Origin: an uncultured Vampirovibrio sp.
Lineage (GTDB): Bacteria > Cyanobacteriota > Vampirovibrionia > Gastranaerophilales > Gastranaerophilaceae
Direction of reading: 5' to 3'
DNA length: 64,000 bases
Assembly: GCA_910583875.1 (NCBI GenBank)
Contig: CAJTXT010000001.1
Span: 558,001-622,000 of the forward strand
Shown here: piece by piece, positions 26,427 to 35,217 of the stretch
Layout of the letters: every line of letters begins with the position of its first letter
Position numbering within the stretch: position 1 is the stretch's first letter
The notes under the pieces: generated by a model
The model's input: only the letters and a program-made list of their open reading frames with translations
Told to the model about the DNA's origin: nothing
Databases searched by the model: none
Position numbers and translations under genes: made by a program

Positions 26427-26869
26427 TGTTTAATAAAGATTTACTTAAAATTATATGTTTATGCTCGCTTATTACAGGCGGAGTTATTGGTGTAATTCCA
26501 TTAATCCCGGCTTTTACAGGGCTAGCTTTTATTGCGATTATGTTTTTTGTTGCTCCCTTCATAATTATATATATGAAAAAATTAAATTTAATAAAAACAA
26601 TTGAATTAGAACAAAGTCTTGCAATAGGTGGAATATCAGGAGCTGTTGCATTTTTAGGATTTGCTCTTATATATTTTCCAATAGCTTTTATTCTTAATTT
26701 AATATTTAAAATTCAATCATTTATATGGATAAAAGTACTTTTTACAAATTTTGGTTTCTTAATTCCAATGGTTATTTTAATAGCGCTTTTATGCGGATTA
26801 TTAAATATGTTTTCAGGATTTTTAACAGTATATATTTATGAATATTTTAAACAAATAAAAAAAGGATAA
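26426..26869 (+). CDS. Small integral membrane protein
   Basis: A 147-residue protein with four predicted membrane helices (about residues 9-28, 29-50, 66-95 and 105-140) and short polar loops. No family is recognised. It overlaps the ruvC stop by one base and is followed by mtnA three bases later, so it is part of the asnS-ruvC-mtnA run. Function cannot be guessed from context. Confidence 0.7.
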   Translation: MFNKDLLKIICLCSLITGGVIGVIPLIPAFTGLAFIAIMFFVAPFIIIYMKKLNLIKTIELEQSLAIGGISGAVAFLGFALIYFPIAFILNLIFKIQSFIWIKVLFTNFGFLIPMVILIALLCGLLNMFSGFLTVYIYEYFKQIKKG

Positions 26870-26872
26870 GAA

Positions 26873-27931
26873 ATGGCTTTTGAATCAAAAATTAAAACTA
26901 TAGAATGGGTAGATAATGTATCAAGGATGATAGACCAAACAATTCTGCCAAAAGAATTTAAGTTAGTTGATATAAAAACAGCAGAAGAGATGTATTCTGC
27001 GATAAAAGATATGATAGTAAGAGGAGCTCCGGCTATTGGTATAGCAGGTGCGCATGGTGTTTCCTTGGCTGCTATAGAATTATCAAAAACAACTGATAAT
27101 AAAGAAGAATTCTTAAAAAAATTAGAGGAAAAAGCACTATATTTAAAATCTTCAAGACCTACAGCGGTAAATTTAATGTGGGCAGTTGATAAACAAATGA
27201 AGCTTGCAAAAAATAATCAAGGTTCTGTTCAAGAAATTACAAAGGCTTTGATTGAAAACGGAATAAAACTTGAAAATGAAGATATCGAAATAAATAAAAA
27301 AATGGGTGATTACGGCGCAGAAGTTGTTCCTAAAGGTGCAACAATTTTAACTCACTGTAATGCAGGTGCTTTAGCAACCGTTGGTTATGGTACTGCACTT
27401 GGTGTTATTAGAAGTGCTTATGCAAAAGACCCTACAATTAAAGTTTTTGCTGATGAAACACGCCCAAGACAGCAAGGTGCAAGACTTACAACTTGGGAAT
27501 TAACTCAAGACGGTATTCCGACAACTCTTATAACAGACGGTATGTGTTCATATTTTATGTCAAAAGGTATGATTGATATGGTTGTTGTAGGTGCTGATAG
27601 AATTGCTGCAAACGGTGATACAGCTAATAAAATAGGAACATACACAGTTGCAATAGCTGCAAAATATCATAATGTACCGTTTTATATAGCAGCACCTTTA
27701 TCAACAATTGATACTTCGATTAAATCAGGTAAAGAAATTCCTATTGAAGAACGTTCACATGAAGAAGTTACACATATTAACGGTGACTGGATCTGTGCGA
27801 AAGATGTAAATATAATTAACCCCGGTTTTGATGTTACACCTCACGAATTAATTACAGGAATTATTACTGAAAAAGGTATTTTAAAACCTGACTATGAAAA
27901 ATCCATAAAAGATGCCTTTATGCAAAAATAG
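26873..27931 (+). CDS. mtnA: S-methyl-5-thioribose-1-phosphate isomerase
   Basis: A 352-residue isomerase of the methionine salvage pathway (methylthioribose-1-P to methylthioribulose-1-P). RGAPAIGIAGAHGV, LTHCNAGALATVGYGTALGV (catalytic Cys), DETRPRQQGARLTTWEL and VVGADRIAANGDTANKIGT (catalytic Asp) are all present. It belongs to the eIF2B-related fold. No other salvage gene is nearby; mtnA alone also occurs in alternative 5'-deoxynucleoside disposal pathways. It is last gene of the asnS run. Confidence 0.95.
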   Translation: MAFESKIKTIEWVDNVSRMIDQTILPKEFKLVDIKTAEEMYSAIKDMIVRGAPAIGIAGAHGVSLAAIELSKTTDNKEEFLKKLEEKALYLKSSRPTAVNLMWAVDKQMKLAKNNQGSVQEITKALIENGIKLENEDIEINKKMGDYGAEVVPKGATILTHCNAGALATVGYGTALGVIRSAYAKDPTIKVFADETRPRQQGARLTTWELTQDGIPTTLITDGMCSYFMSKGMIDMVVVGADRIAANGDTANKIGTYTVAIAAKYHNVPFYIAAPLSTIDTSIKSGKEIPIEERSHEEVTHINGDWICAKDVNIINPGFDVTPHELITGIITEKGILKPDYEKSIKDAFMQK

Positions 27932-27944
27932 CCATAAGGATAAT

Positions 27945-27973
27945 TTGAAATCTTTATAACAAAATGCTATAAT
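27945..27973 (+). promoter_or_regulatory. Consensus promoter of the Skp-like gene
   Basis: TTGAAA (27945-27950), a 17-base spacer and a perfect TATAAT (27968-27973). The gene starts 23 bases later behind AAAAGGAG. Confidence 0.8.
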
Positions 27974-27996
27974 TCTTGAATTAAAAGGAGTATATT

Positions 27997-28464
27997 ATGA
28001 AAAACGGATTAAAATTTTTAACAGTTTCATTAGTTGCATTTGGTCTTGGTTTAACAGCCGGAAACTATGCAATCTCTGATGTTCCTTGCAATTGTAAAAT
28101 TGCTGTGGTTGATGTTCAAAAAGTTGTTGCATCATCTGCTCAAGTTAAAAATTTACAAGCAGAACAAAACAAACAAGGTCAAGAATTAGCAAAATTTATT
28201 GATACTGCAAAGGCTAATCTCCAAAAAGAAAAAGATGAAAAAAAGAGAAAAGCTTTAGAAGAAAAATACAATAAAGAATTCCAAGCTAAAAGAGCAGCAA
28301 TAATAAAAAATCATGAAACAAAAACAAAAGAAATTGATAAAAATATTACTGCTATCATTGATTCAAAAGCAAAAGCAAGCGGTTATAATTTAGTTCTTGC
28401 AAAAGGTGTTGTATTATCAGGCGGTACTGATATTACAGATGAAATTGCTAAACAAGTAAAATAG
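27997..28464 (+). CDS. OmpH/Skp-family periplasmic chaperone
   Basis: A 155-residue secreted protein. An N-terminal hydrophobic segment (residues 5-22) acts as signal peptide, followed by the family start KIAVVDVQKVVASSAQVKNLQAEQ. The rest is a long charged coiled coil (about residues 60-125) forming the two-stranded tentacles, and the end returns to the small beta body (YNLVLAKGVVLSGGTDITDEI). Skp holds unfolded outer membrane proteins, so this indicates a Gram-negative envelope. No bamA or lpx genes are adjacent. Confidence 0.88.
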   Translation: MKNGLKFLTVSLVAFGLGLTAGNYAISDVPCNCKIAVVDVQKVVASSAQVKNLQAEQNKQGQELAKFIDTAKANLQKEKDEKKRKALEEKYNKEFQAKRAAIIKNHETKTKEIDKNITAIIDSKAKASGYNLVLAKGVVLSGGTDITDEIAKQVK

Positions 28465-28472
28465 AAATAAAT

Positions 28473-28568
28473 AAATAAATAAATATAAGAAGTCTATTTC
28501 GAAGTCCATTGTTTTTAGGAATCGCGAAAACACAGGACAAGAAATAGATTTCTTATATTTATTTATTT
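28473..28568. repeat. Long-stem hairpin with conserved 40-base core
   Basis: A 28-bp stem (28473-28500 with 28541-28568, one G-T wobble) caps the same 40-base core as at 24.5 kb (28501-28540), differing at one base. It begins eight bases after the stop of the Skp-like gene. Confidence 0.9.
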
Positions 28569-28584
28569 TAAAATTTAAATATAT

Positions 28585-28684
28585 GTCACCCTGAACTTGT
28601 TTCAGGGTCTTAGATTTATATAATAAGTCATTAAACATGTACCTATTCTTAAATAGTAAGACCCTGAAACAAGTTCAGGGTGAC
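28585..28684. repeat. Inverted pair of ACCCTGAA-type palindromes
   Basis: Two compact units (28585-28612 and 28657-28684) in opposite orientation, 44 bases apart. They lie in the convergent gap after the Skp-like gene. With the hairpin at 28.5 kb they account for most of this gap. Confidence 0.9.
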
Positions 28685-28774
28685 GATTTATGTTACATTA
28701 AAGATAAATATTTACTATATATTTATCCTTTAAAATTACTATTTGCCGCTATTAAATAGTAAAAATAAATTTTT

Positions 28775-29389
28775 TTATTCTATCAACCCAACTTCCCGTG
28801 CTAATTCAATAGAATTTTTATCAATTGCTATAGGCATTTTCTCTATACCTCTATCACGTAAGACAGCAAAACGATGTCTTCCATCACTAATATGTGTACT
28901 TATTTCACCATTATCTTCTCTTTCTAAATAAATTTTAGGTGTATGAATACTTTGGTTTGTCTTCAAATACTCAACAAAAGAATTATATTTATCTCTTGAA
29001 CCATTATAACCTTCAAAACCAACATACATTGTTTTATTTTTTTTGAGTTCTTTATCAAGTTTATTTACATCAACATCACATAATTTTGCACCAGCTACTT
29101 TATCCCAATCAGATAAACGAAGTCTTGAAACTATATTTTCTTCTTCTAGTGCTTTACCTTCATGAATACGCGTAAAAGCTAATTTTAATCTTTTCAAAAA
29201 TTTTTCTACTTGCGCATCTGTACTATATGGAGTTTGAATAAATAATGTATCAGAATTATCGCAATTTCCTGCAGACATTGTATAATTATATTTTCCTGTC
29301 TTTGAAATAAGTTTTTGACAGCATCTGTTAGAAATATCTTGCTGTTTAACAGCAAATGTACCTTTAAAAGAAACAGGTGAAATATTCAT
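28775..29389 (-). CDS. ParB-like fold protein with MNIxPVSF N-terminus
   Basis: 204 residues from the ATG at 29389, which has AAGGAG five bases upstream. The N-terminus MNISPVSFKG repeats the opening of the protein at 6865-7272. Near the C-terminus the segment ISDGRHRFAVLRDRGIEKMP matches the G-H-R core of ParB/sulfiredoxin-like domains (usually DGxHRxxA). ParB-like domains bind nucleotides or DNA; the helix-turn-helix part of true ParB is absent. It stands alone, so the role is unknown. Confidence 0.65.
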   Translation of the reverse strand: MNISPVSFKGTFAVKQQDISNRCCQKLISKTGKYNYTMSAGNCDNSDTLFIQTPYSTDAQVEKFLKRLKLAFTRIHEGKALEEENIVSRLRLSDWDKVAGAKLCDVDVNKLDKELKKNKTMYVGFEGYNGSRDKYNSFVEYLKTNQSIHTPKIYLEREDNGEISTHISDGRHRFAVLRDRGIEKMPIAIDKNSIELAREVGLIE

Positions 29390-29448
29390 ATAAACTCCTT
29401 TTGTGTTTATACAAAAAGAGTAAATTCTCAAAATTGCCTTATTGTAAA

Positions 29449-30027
29449 CTACTGCTTAATAATTGATTTTCTTTTTTTATAAATAATTACATAAAAAGCA
29501 ATAATTAATACTGTAGCAACAATAATAACAAGTTCTAAATATTGTTTAATAGCGGAGCCAAAAAGCATAAGAACAATACTTACAAGGAAAAATCTTAAAC
29601 CTCTACCGAAGAAGCTTGCAAGCATAAATTTCCAAAAATTCATGCTTAAAATACCGCTAGCAATAGTAAAAACTTTATATGGAATAGGAGTAAAAGCAGA
29701 GAAGAAAACTGCAAAAGTTCCATATTTATTGTAAAGTGCTTCAACTGCTTCAAATTTTTCTTTTCCACTTTTTCTGAATAACCAATTAAAAGCAGGACGT
29801 CCGCCCCAATAGCCTATGCCGTAGCCTACAGCACCACCTAATGCAGAAGCTATTGTACAAATAAATGCATAAAATAATGCTTTAGCAGGATTAGCCAAAT
29901 CCATTATAATTAGTAAAATATCCGGCGGAGGAACTAAGAAAAAGCTTTCAACACAAGAGTTTAATGCTAAACCCCATGTTCCCATGGATTTGAAGAATTC
30001 CGTCATTTGTACAAATATTTCGTGCAT
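29449..30027 (-). CDS. YqaA/DedA-type membrane protein (VTT domain)
   Basis: A 192-residue protein with about five hydrophobic segments. The VTT/SNARE-associated signature is visible as GAVGYGIGYWGGRPAF and FTPIPYKVFTIASGILSM, with the re-entrant loop Pro residues. Members of the DedA superfamily move lipids across the membrane or affect proton balance. The short length and the PPPDILLIIMDL start fit the YqaA branch. It stands downstream of the dnaK region on the same strand, behind the tandem hairpin elements. Confidence 0.85.
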   Translation of the reverse strand: MHEIFVQMTEFFKSMGTWGLALNSCVESFFLVPPPDILLIIMDLANPAKALFYAFICTIASALGGAVGYGIGYWGGRPAFNWLFRKSGKEKFEAVEALYNKYGTFAVFFSAFTPIPYKVFTIASGILSMNFWKFMLASFFGRGLRFFLVSIVLMLFGSAIKQYLELVIIVATVLIIAFYVIIYKKRKSIIKQ

Positions 30028-30064
30028 AGTTTACCTCTCTTTGTAGATTTTAGCACGAAAGAAA

Positions 30065-30356
30065 TAATAAAAAAGCATAAAGCGTAAAGAAATCTATTTC
30101 TCGTCCTATGTTTTCGCGATTCCTAAAAACAATGACCTAAAAATAACAAATACTACAAGAAAAAACATAAAACGTTAAGAAATCTATTTCTCGTCCTGTG
30201 TTTTCGCGATTCCTAAAAACAATGACCTAAAAATAACAAATACTACAAGAAAAAACATAAAACGTTAAGAAATCTATTTCTCGTCCTGTGTTTTCGCGAT
30301 TCCTAAAAACAATGGACTTCGAAATAGATTTCTTAACGTTTTATGTTTTTTCTTGT
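30065..30356. repeat. Tandem 90-base repeat of the long-hairpin element, three copies
   Basis: The 90-base units begin at about 30065, 30155 and 30245. Copies 1 and 2 contain the left arm and most of the core, then a 25-base filler, and lack the right arm. Copy 3 is complete: a perfect 36-bp stem (30245-30280 with 30321-30356) around the 40-base core (30281-30320). The first copy has diverged most. It lies just beyond the dnaK stop and fills most of the 337-base gap. Confidence 0.92.
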
Positions 30357-30364
30357 TTACAGAA

Positions 30365-32206
30365 TTATTCTTTAGTATATTCTGCATCAATTACATCATC
30401 ATCATTATTTGATGTTGATTGTTGTTCAGATGATGCGCTTTCAGAATTTGCACTTTGTGCGCCTTCTTGTTGTACTTGAGAATAAGCTGCTTGAGAGATT
30501 GCATACATTGTTTGTTGTAAATCTTCTGATAATTTTTTAATTTCATCAGCTGATTTATTTTCTTTTAATGCATCTTCTAAAGCTTTTCTTTGTTCTTCAA
30601 GTTTTGTTTTATCTGCTTCAGCAATTTTACCTTCGAAGTCTTTAACAATTCTTTCAGCTGAACTGATTAAGCTGTTAGCATTATTTCTGATTTCAGCTTC
30701 TTCTTTATGTTTTTTATCTTCTTCAGCATTAGCTTCAGCTTCTTTAACCATTCTGTCAATATCTTGTTCAGATAAGTTAGAAGAGTTTGTAATAGTGATT
30801 TTTTGTTCTTTATTTGTAGCTTTATCTTTTGCAGATACGTTAACAATACCGTTAGCATCTATATCAAAAGTAACTTCAATTTGAGGGATACCTCTCATAG
30901 CTGGAGCAATACCTTCTAATCTAAACATACCTAAAGATTTGTTATCTCTAGCCATTGGTCTTTCACCTTGAAGTACATGGATATCTACAGCTGTTTGATT
31001 ATTTTCTGCGGTTGAGAATACTTGTGATTTAGAAACAGGAATTGTAGTATTTCTTGGAACTAATGGAGTTAAAACACCGCCTAAAGTTTCAATACCTAAT
31101 GTTAAAGGAGTTACATCTAATAAAACTATATCTTTAACTTCACCAGCTAAAACACCGGCTTGAACAGCAGCACCAACTGCAACAACTTCATCAGGGTTAA
31201 CTGATTGATTTGGTTCTTTACCTGTATATTCTTTAACTAAAGCTTGAACAGCAGGAATACGAGTTGAACCGCCGACTAAAACTACTTCGTTAATTTCACC
31301 TTTTGATAAGCCTGCTTCTTGAAGAGCATCAGCTACCGGTTTTTTACATCTTTCTAATAAATCACGGCTTAATTCTTCAAATTTAGCTCTTGTTAAGCTC
31401 ATATCTAAGTGTTTTGGGCCGTTAGCATCAGCTGTAATAAATGGTAAGTTAATTGTAGTTTCAACAACAGAAGATAATTCACATTTAGCTTTTTCAGCTG
31501 CTTCTTTTAAACGCTGCATAGCTTGTTTATCATTTCTTAAGTCGATACCTTCTTGTTTTTTAAATTCTTCAACTAACCAATCAATAATTTTTTGGTCAAA
31601 GTCGTCACCACCTAAGTGAGTATCACCTGATGTTGAAAGAACTTCGTGAACACCGTCGCCGATTTCAAGAACAGATACATCGAATGTACCACCACCTAAG
31701 TCAAATACTAAAACTTTTTCAGGTTTATCTTTTTCAAGACCATAAGCTAAAGCAGCTGCTGTAGGTTCGTTAACAATACGAAGAACATCTAAGCCAGCGA
31801 TTTTACCAGCGTCTTTTGTTGCTTGTCTTTGAGCATCATTAAAGTATGCAGGAACAGTAATAACTGCAGATGTAACTTTTTCGCCTAAATAGTTAGAAGC
31901 ATCATCAGCTAATTTTCTTAAAATCATTGCTGAAATTTCTTGAGGTGTATAATCTTTACCGTCTATATTCTTTTTATAATCTTCACCCATGTGACGTTTA
32001 ATTGAAATAATTGTTTTATCTGGGTTAAGGATTGCTTGACGTTTAGCTAGTTGTCCTACTAATTTTTCACCTGTTTTTGAAAAACCAACGATTGAAGGGG
32101 TTGTTCTTGAACCTTCTGCGTTAGCGATAACTGTTGGTTTTCCACCTTCCATAACTGCTACTACGGAGTTGGTTGTACCTAAGTCGATACCTATTGTCTT
32201 TGCCAT
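30365..32206 (-). CDS. dnaK: Chaperone DnaK (Hsp70)
   Basis: A 613-residue Hsp70. GIDLGTTNSVVAVMEGG, phosphate loops (VFDLGGGTFDVSVLEIG, VLVGGSTRIPAVQ), the substrate-binding domain (LLDVTPLTLGIETLGG) and the C-terminal acidic end VIDAEYTKE are present. It is a single gene here; grpE and dnaJ are absent from the window. No CIRCE element is seen upstream, so HrcA control is not supported by the sequence. The 3' end is followed by the tandem hairpin elements. Confidence 0.98.
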   Translation of the reverse strand: MAKTIGIDLGTTNSVVAVMEGGKPTVIANAEGSRTTPSIVGFSKTGEKLVGQLAKRQAILNPDKTIISIKRHMGEDYKKNIDGKDYTPQEISAMILRKLADDASNYLGEKVTSAVITVPAYFNDAQRQATKDAGKIAGLDVLRIVNEPTAAALAYGLEKDKPEKVLVFDLGGGTFDVSVLEIGDGVHEVLSTSGDTHLGGDDFDQKIIDWLVEEFKKQEGIDLRNDKQAMQRLKEAAEKAKCELSSVVETTINLPFITADANGPKHLDMSLTRAKFEELSRDLLERCKKPVADALQEAGLSKGEINEVVLVGGSTRIPAVQALVKEYTGKEPNQSVNPDEVVAVGAAVQAGVLAGEVKDIVLLDVTPLTLGIETLGGVLTPLVPRNTTIPVSKSQVFSTAENNQTAVDIHVLQGERPMARDNKSLGMFRLEGIAPAMRGIPQIEVTFDIDANGIVNVSAKDKATNKEQKITITNSSNLSEQDIDRMVKEAEANAEEDKKHKEEAEIRNNANSLISSAERIVKDFEGKIAEADKTKLEEQRKALEDALKENKSADEIKKLSEDLQQTMYAISQAAYSQVQQEGAQSANSESASSEQQSTSNNDDDVIDAEYTKE

Positions 32207-32304
32207 AATTTTATCTCCATTTCTTTTTTGTTTATATTTTCTCTACTATTCTTTATAACATCGATTTTCAACTTTCCGAAAAAAATAAACAAAAAATTAA
32301 TATT

Positions 32305-32333
32305 TTGAATTTTTTGAATAATTTTTATAAAAT
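32305..32333 (+). promoter_or_regulatory. Promoter for a leaderless nanE transcript
   Basis: TTGAAT (32305-32310), a 17-base spacer and TAAAAT (32328-32333), then exactly seven bases to the ATG at 32341. There is no room for a ribosome binding site. Confidence 0.6.
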
Positions 32334-32340
32334 AAAATTT

Positions 32341-33021
32341 ATGGATATTTTGAAAAAATTAGAAAAAGAAATAATAATTTCAGTGCAGGCAATGCCGAAT
32401 GAGCCGCTATATAAAGAAGAAGTACTGACTGCTATGATGAAATCAGTTGTAAATGGCGGAGCAAAAGGCTTACGTTTAGCAGGAGCTCGCGACGTTAAAA
32501 ATGCTAAAAAACTGTTCGATATTCCGATTATCGGTTTAACAAAACCCGATAAACTTCCGGATAATTGGAAAGAAGTTGTTTATATAACTCCAACTTTAAA
32601 GGAAGTTAATGAACTAATAGAAGCTGATGCAGATATAATCGCAACAGATGCAACCCTACGCCCTCGCCCTAAAGAATCTTTAGACGAAATTATTAAATAT
32701 ATAAAACAGCACAATAAACTTGCAATGGCAGATATCTCAACATTTGAGGAAGGTATTAAAGCAAGAGAACTCGGTTTTGATATTATATCAACAACGCTTT
32801 CAGGCTACACTCAAAATTCAAGACAAGATATAATAGGTCCTGATTTTGAACTATTAAAACAATTAGCAAAAGAACTTGATTGCCCTGTTATTTTAGAAGG
32901 CAGAATTTGGGAGCCGAAAGAAGTTAATAAAGCGTTTGAACTAGGTGCTCACAGCGTTGTGATAGGTTCAGCCGTAACACGTCCGAAGCTTATTACAAAA
33001 AGATTTTGCGAAAGAGGTTAA
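32341..33021 (+). CDS. nanE: N-acetylmannosamine-6-phosphate 2-epimerase
   Basis: A 226-residue TIM-barrel enzyme that converts ManNAc-6-P to GlcNAc-6-P in sialic acid and amino sugar catabolism. Characteristic blocks are IISVQAMPNEPLYKEE, GLRLAGARDVK, DIIATDATLRPRP, MADISTFEEGIKARELGFDIISTTLSGYT and VVIGSAVTRP. The ATG at 32341 gives the standard N-terminus. The ROK kinase gene follows two bases later, a natural pair (ManNAc kinase then epimerase). No sialidase or NanA lyase is in the window, so the source of ManNAc is open. Confidence 0.93.
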   Translation: MDILKKLEKEIIISVQAMPNEPLYKEEVLTAMMKSVVNGGAKGLRLAGARDVKNAKKLFDIPIIGLTKPDKLPDNWKEVVYITPTLKEVNELIEADADIIATDATLRPRPKESLDEIIKYIKQHNKLAMADISTFEEGIKARELGFDIISTTLSGYTQNSRQDIIGPDFELLKQLAKELDCPVILEGRIWEPKEVNKAFELGAHSVVIGSAVTRPKLITKRFCERG

Positions 33022-33023
33022 TA

Positions 33024-33938
33024 ATGAAAAAAGTTCTTGCAATAGATGTCGGCGGAACAAAATTAATACATGCAATAATAAATGAAAAAGGTGAATTTTT
33101 AAGCGAGGTTGGAAAGACTTCAACACCTAAAAACATATCTGAACTTGAAAAAACCTTCAAGGAAGTAATAACAAAATATGAAAATGAAGTTGATTACATC
33201 GCATTTGCAACAGCTGGCGCAGTTAATATTACAAATACAAAAGTTGATTCTTCAACCCCGAACATGCCAGCTGGCTACAACTCATTAGACTTTGCACAAT
33301 TAAGCAAAAAACCTGTATATGTTGAAAATGATGCCAATGCTGCTGCTTGGGCAGAATATAAAGTTGGCGCTGCAATAGGTGAAAACAACAACATAACAAT
33401 AACACTTGGTACAGGTGTAGGAGGCGGTTTCATTGTTGACGGACGACTTTTAAGAGGTAAATCCGGCAGAGGCGGCGAAGTAGGAAGCATGAAAATTCAA
33501 GGACGCGGAAGAACCTGTACTTGCCACAGAAAAGATTGCTTTGAAAGTTACGCTTCAGGCGTTGGGCTAAAAAAAACTGCAGAAGAAATTGCTCAAACAG
33601 ATGAAATATTTAAACAAAGTATTTATAAATCAAAAACTGCAAATGAAATTACAACCTATGATATCATTGCAGGATTAAAAGAAAATGATGAATATTCTAA
33701 AAAAGTCTTTAATATTTGGAAAGAAGATTTAACAGTAGGCTTAATCAACATTACAAATATTTTTGACCCTGAAAGTATAATAATTTCTGGAGGAATGGGC
33801 GAATTTATTAATACAAAAGAAATTGAAAATGCAATAAATTCTGAAATAGTTGTTTCCCCTGTTAAAGTAAAACTTGCTAAAGCAGGAAATTACGCAGGAA
33901 TGATAGGAGCAGCTCTTTTAGCTTGTGAAAAGTTTTAA
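33024..33938 (+). CDS. ROK-family sugar kinase (probable N-acetylmannosamine kinase)
   Basis: A 304-residue ROK kinase. ATP-binding AIDVGGTKL at the N-terminus, VENDANAAAWAEYKVGA and ITLGTGVGGGFIVDG are typical, and the zinc motif is present as CTCHRKDCFESYASG. The second Gly of the usual CxCG is a His here. Pairing with nanE, two bases upstream, points to N-acetylmannosamine kinase (NanK); glucokinase is the alternative. The ATG at 33024 is preferred because an upstream in-frame start overlaps nanE. Confidence 0.85.
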   Translation: MKKVLAIDVGGTKLIHAIINEKGEFLSEVGKTSTPKNISELEKTFKEVITKYENEVDYIAFATAGAVNITNTKVDSSTPNMPAGYNSLDFAQLSKKPVYVENDANAAAWAEYKVGAAIGENNNITITLGTGVGGGFIVDGRLLRGKSGRGGEVGSMKIQGRGRTCTCHRKDCFESYASGVGLKKTAEEIAQTDEIFKQSIYKSKTANEITTYDIIAGLKENDEYSKKVFNIWKEDLTVGLINITNIFDPESIIISGGMGEFINTKEIENAINSEIVVSPVKVKLAKAGNYAGMIGAALLACEKF

Positions 33939-33998
33939 TACAACTAATATAAATTTAATGTATAATAATAAAAAGGACTTAATTTAAGGGGTTTGTTT

Positions 33999-34409
33999 AT
34001 GAAAAAGATTGTAATTTTACTTTGCTGGATTTTAACTATATTTTGTGCTGTATTCCCTTTTATATATACACATAGTGACCAAGATAAAAAGGAAATAAAA
34101 ATAAGTCATATTCTTGTTGAAACACAAGAACAAGCACAAACAGTTAAAGATGAAATTAAAAATGGTAAATCATTTGAAGATGCTGCAACAGAATATTCTC
34201 AATGTGAGTCAAAAGACCAACAAGGTGACCTTGGATATAATATGAGAAACAGACTAAACCGTGATTTTGAAACAGCTGCTTTTGCTCAAAATCTAAAAGA
34301 AGTTTCTGAACCAGTTAAAACAACAGAAGGCTGGCATTTAATTAAAATATATGATATTAAATATTTCTCTGATAAAGAAAGTTTTATACAAAAGAAGTTT
34401 GTAAGATAG
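33999..34409 (+). CDS. Membrane-anchored parvulin-type peptidyl-prolyl isomerase
   Basis: A 136-residue protein: an N-terminal hydrophobic segment (residues 3-22) as signal or anchor, then a compact rotamase domain (IKISHILVETQEQAQTV, FEDAATEYSQCESKDQQGDLGYN, VKTTEGWHLIKIYD). This is the PrsA/SurA-type parvulin fold without the chaperone arms, so it acts outside the cytoplasmic membrane in protein folding. The ATG at 33999 follows AAGGGG. It is a single gene. Confidence 0.88.
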   Translation: MKKIVILLCWILTIFCAVFPFIYTHSDQDKKEIKISHILVETQEQAQTVKDEIKNGKSFEDAATEYSQCESKDQQGDLGYNMRNRLNRDFETAAFAQNLKEVSEPVKTTEGWHLIKIYDIKYFSDKESFIQKKFVR

Positions 34410-34452
34410 AACTATAAAATTATTTAGATTTAATAACATTTTGTCTATAAAA

Positions 34453-34481
34453 TTGAATAAATTTCATTTTTTATATATAAT
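34453..34481 (+). promoter_or_regulatory. Consensus promoter of the gene at 34509
   Basis: TTGAAT (34453-34458), a 17-base spacer and a perfect TATAAT (34476-34481), 27 bases before the start codon. Confidence 0.75.
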
Positions 34482-34508
34482 CCTATTGTCAAGATTAAGA
34501 GGTACGCT

Positions 34509-35198
34509 ATGACAAGAAATCAACTTCCCGAAGGTGTAGGAAAAAAAATAGTTGAAGCATTAAAAAGACAAGCAGAAGCTGATATTACTCCAGTTTCAGA
34601 AACAAATAGTTCTTTAAATAATTTATCAATAGATGATAATAAAGTTTTACCAGAAATAAATTTATCACCAGTAAATGAAGAAATTGAAACTTTAAATGAA
34701 AATCTTATAGTAGAAGAAGAATTACCAGAAGTTCTTCCTCAAGGCGTATACCAAGAAAAACCAGAAGCTCCTATTGAAGAATTTAAAGCAGCTTCAACTG
34801 AACAACCTATGATTAATCTTGCAAATGCTCAAGCACAAATTAATGAAAAATTACAACAAGCTATACAATCTCAAGCAATTACTACTGTAGCTATTCCTCA
34901 AAATGTTGCGTTATTAAAAAATCTAATTGCTTCTTTACCTGTTGGTGTTGCAAAACAAACAGGGGCTCAAATTATAAGACAAACTCTTGAAGCTATGGGT
35001 TTACCTATCAGCAGAATTTTAAAAGAAGCTCAAGTTTTTCAAGAAGAATTAAATGGTTCTACAAAAGAATGTATGCTTAGAATTCAAGAATACAAAACTA
35101 ATATTCTTCAATTAGAACAATCTGTTCAAGAATATCAAAGAAACATTACCCAAATTAATGATTTAGTTAGTTTATTCTTAATGACAGATAGAAAATAG
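34509..35198 (+). CDS. Hypothetical coiled-coil protein
   Basis: A 229-residue protein that I do not recognise. The first 100 residues are acidic, low-complexity and probably disordered (runs of Glu, Pro, Asn). A compact helical part follows (LLKNLIASLPVGVAKQTGAQ, LEAMGLPISRILKEA), and the last 50 residues are a coiled coil (CMLRIQEYKTNILQLEQSVQ). It lacks signal peptide and membrane segments. A consensus promoter and an AAGAGGT ribosome binding site support a real gene. The architecture is that of a structural or scaffold protein. Confidence 0.65.
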   Translation: MTRNQLPEGVGKKIVEALKRQAEADITPVSETNSSLNNLSIDDNKVLPEINLSPVNEEIETLNENLIVEEELPEVLPQGVYQEKPEAPIEEFKAASTEQPMINLANAQAQINEKLQQAIQSQAITTVAIPQNVALLKNLIASLPVGVAKQTGAQIIRQTLEAMGLPISRILKEAQVFQEELNGSTKECMLRIQEYKTNILQLEQSVQEYQRNITQINDLVSLFLMTDRK

Positions 35199-35217
35199 TT
35201 CATTAATAATTTATATT

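Noticed and set aside
32207..32290. CIRCE element upstream of dnaK
   Set aside because: No TTAGCACTC/GAGTGCTAA inverted repeat is present.
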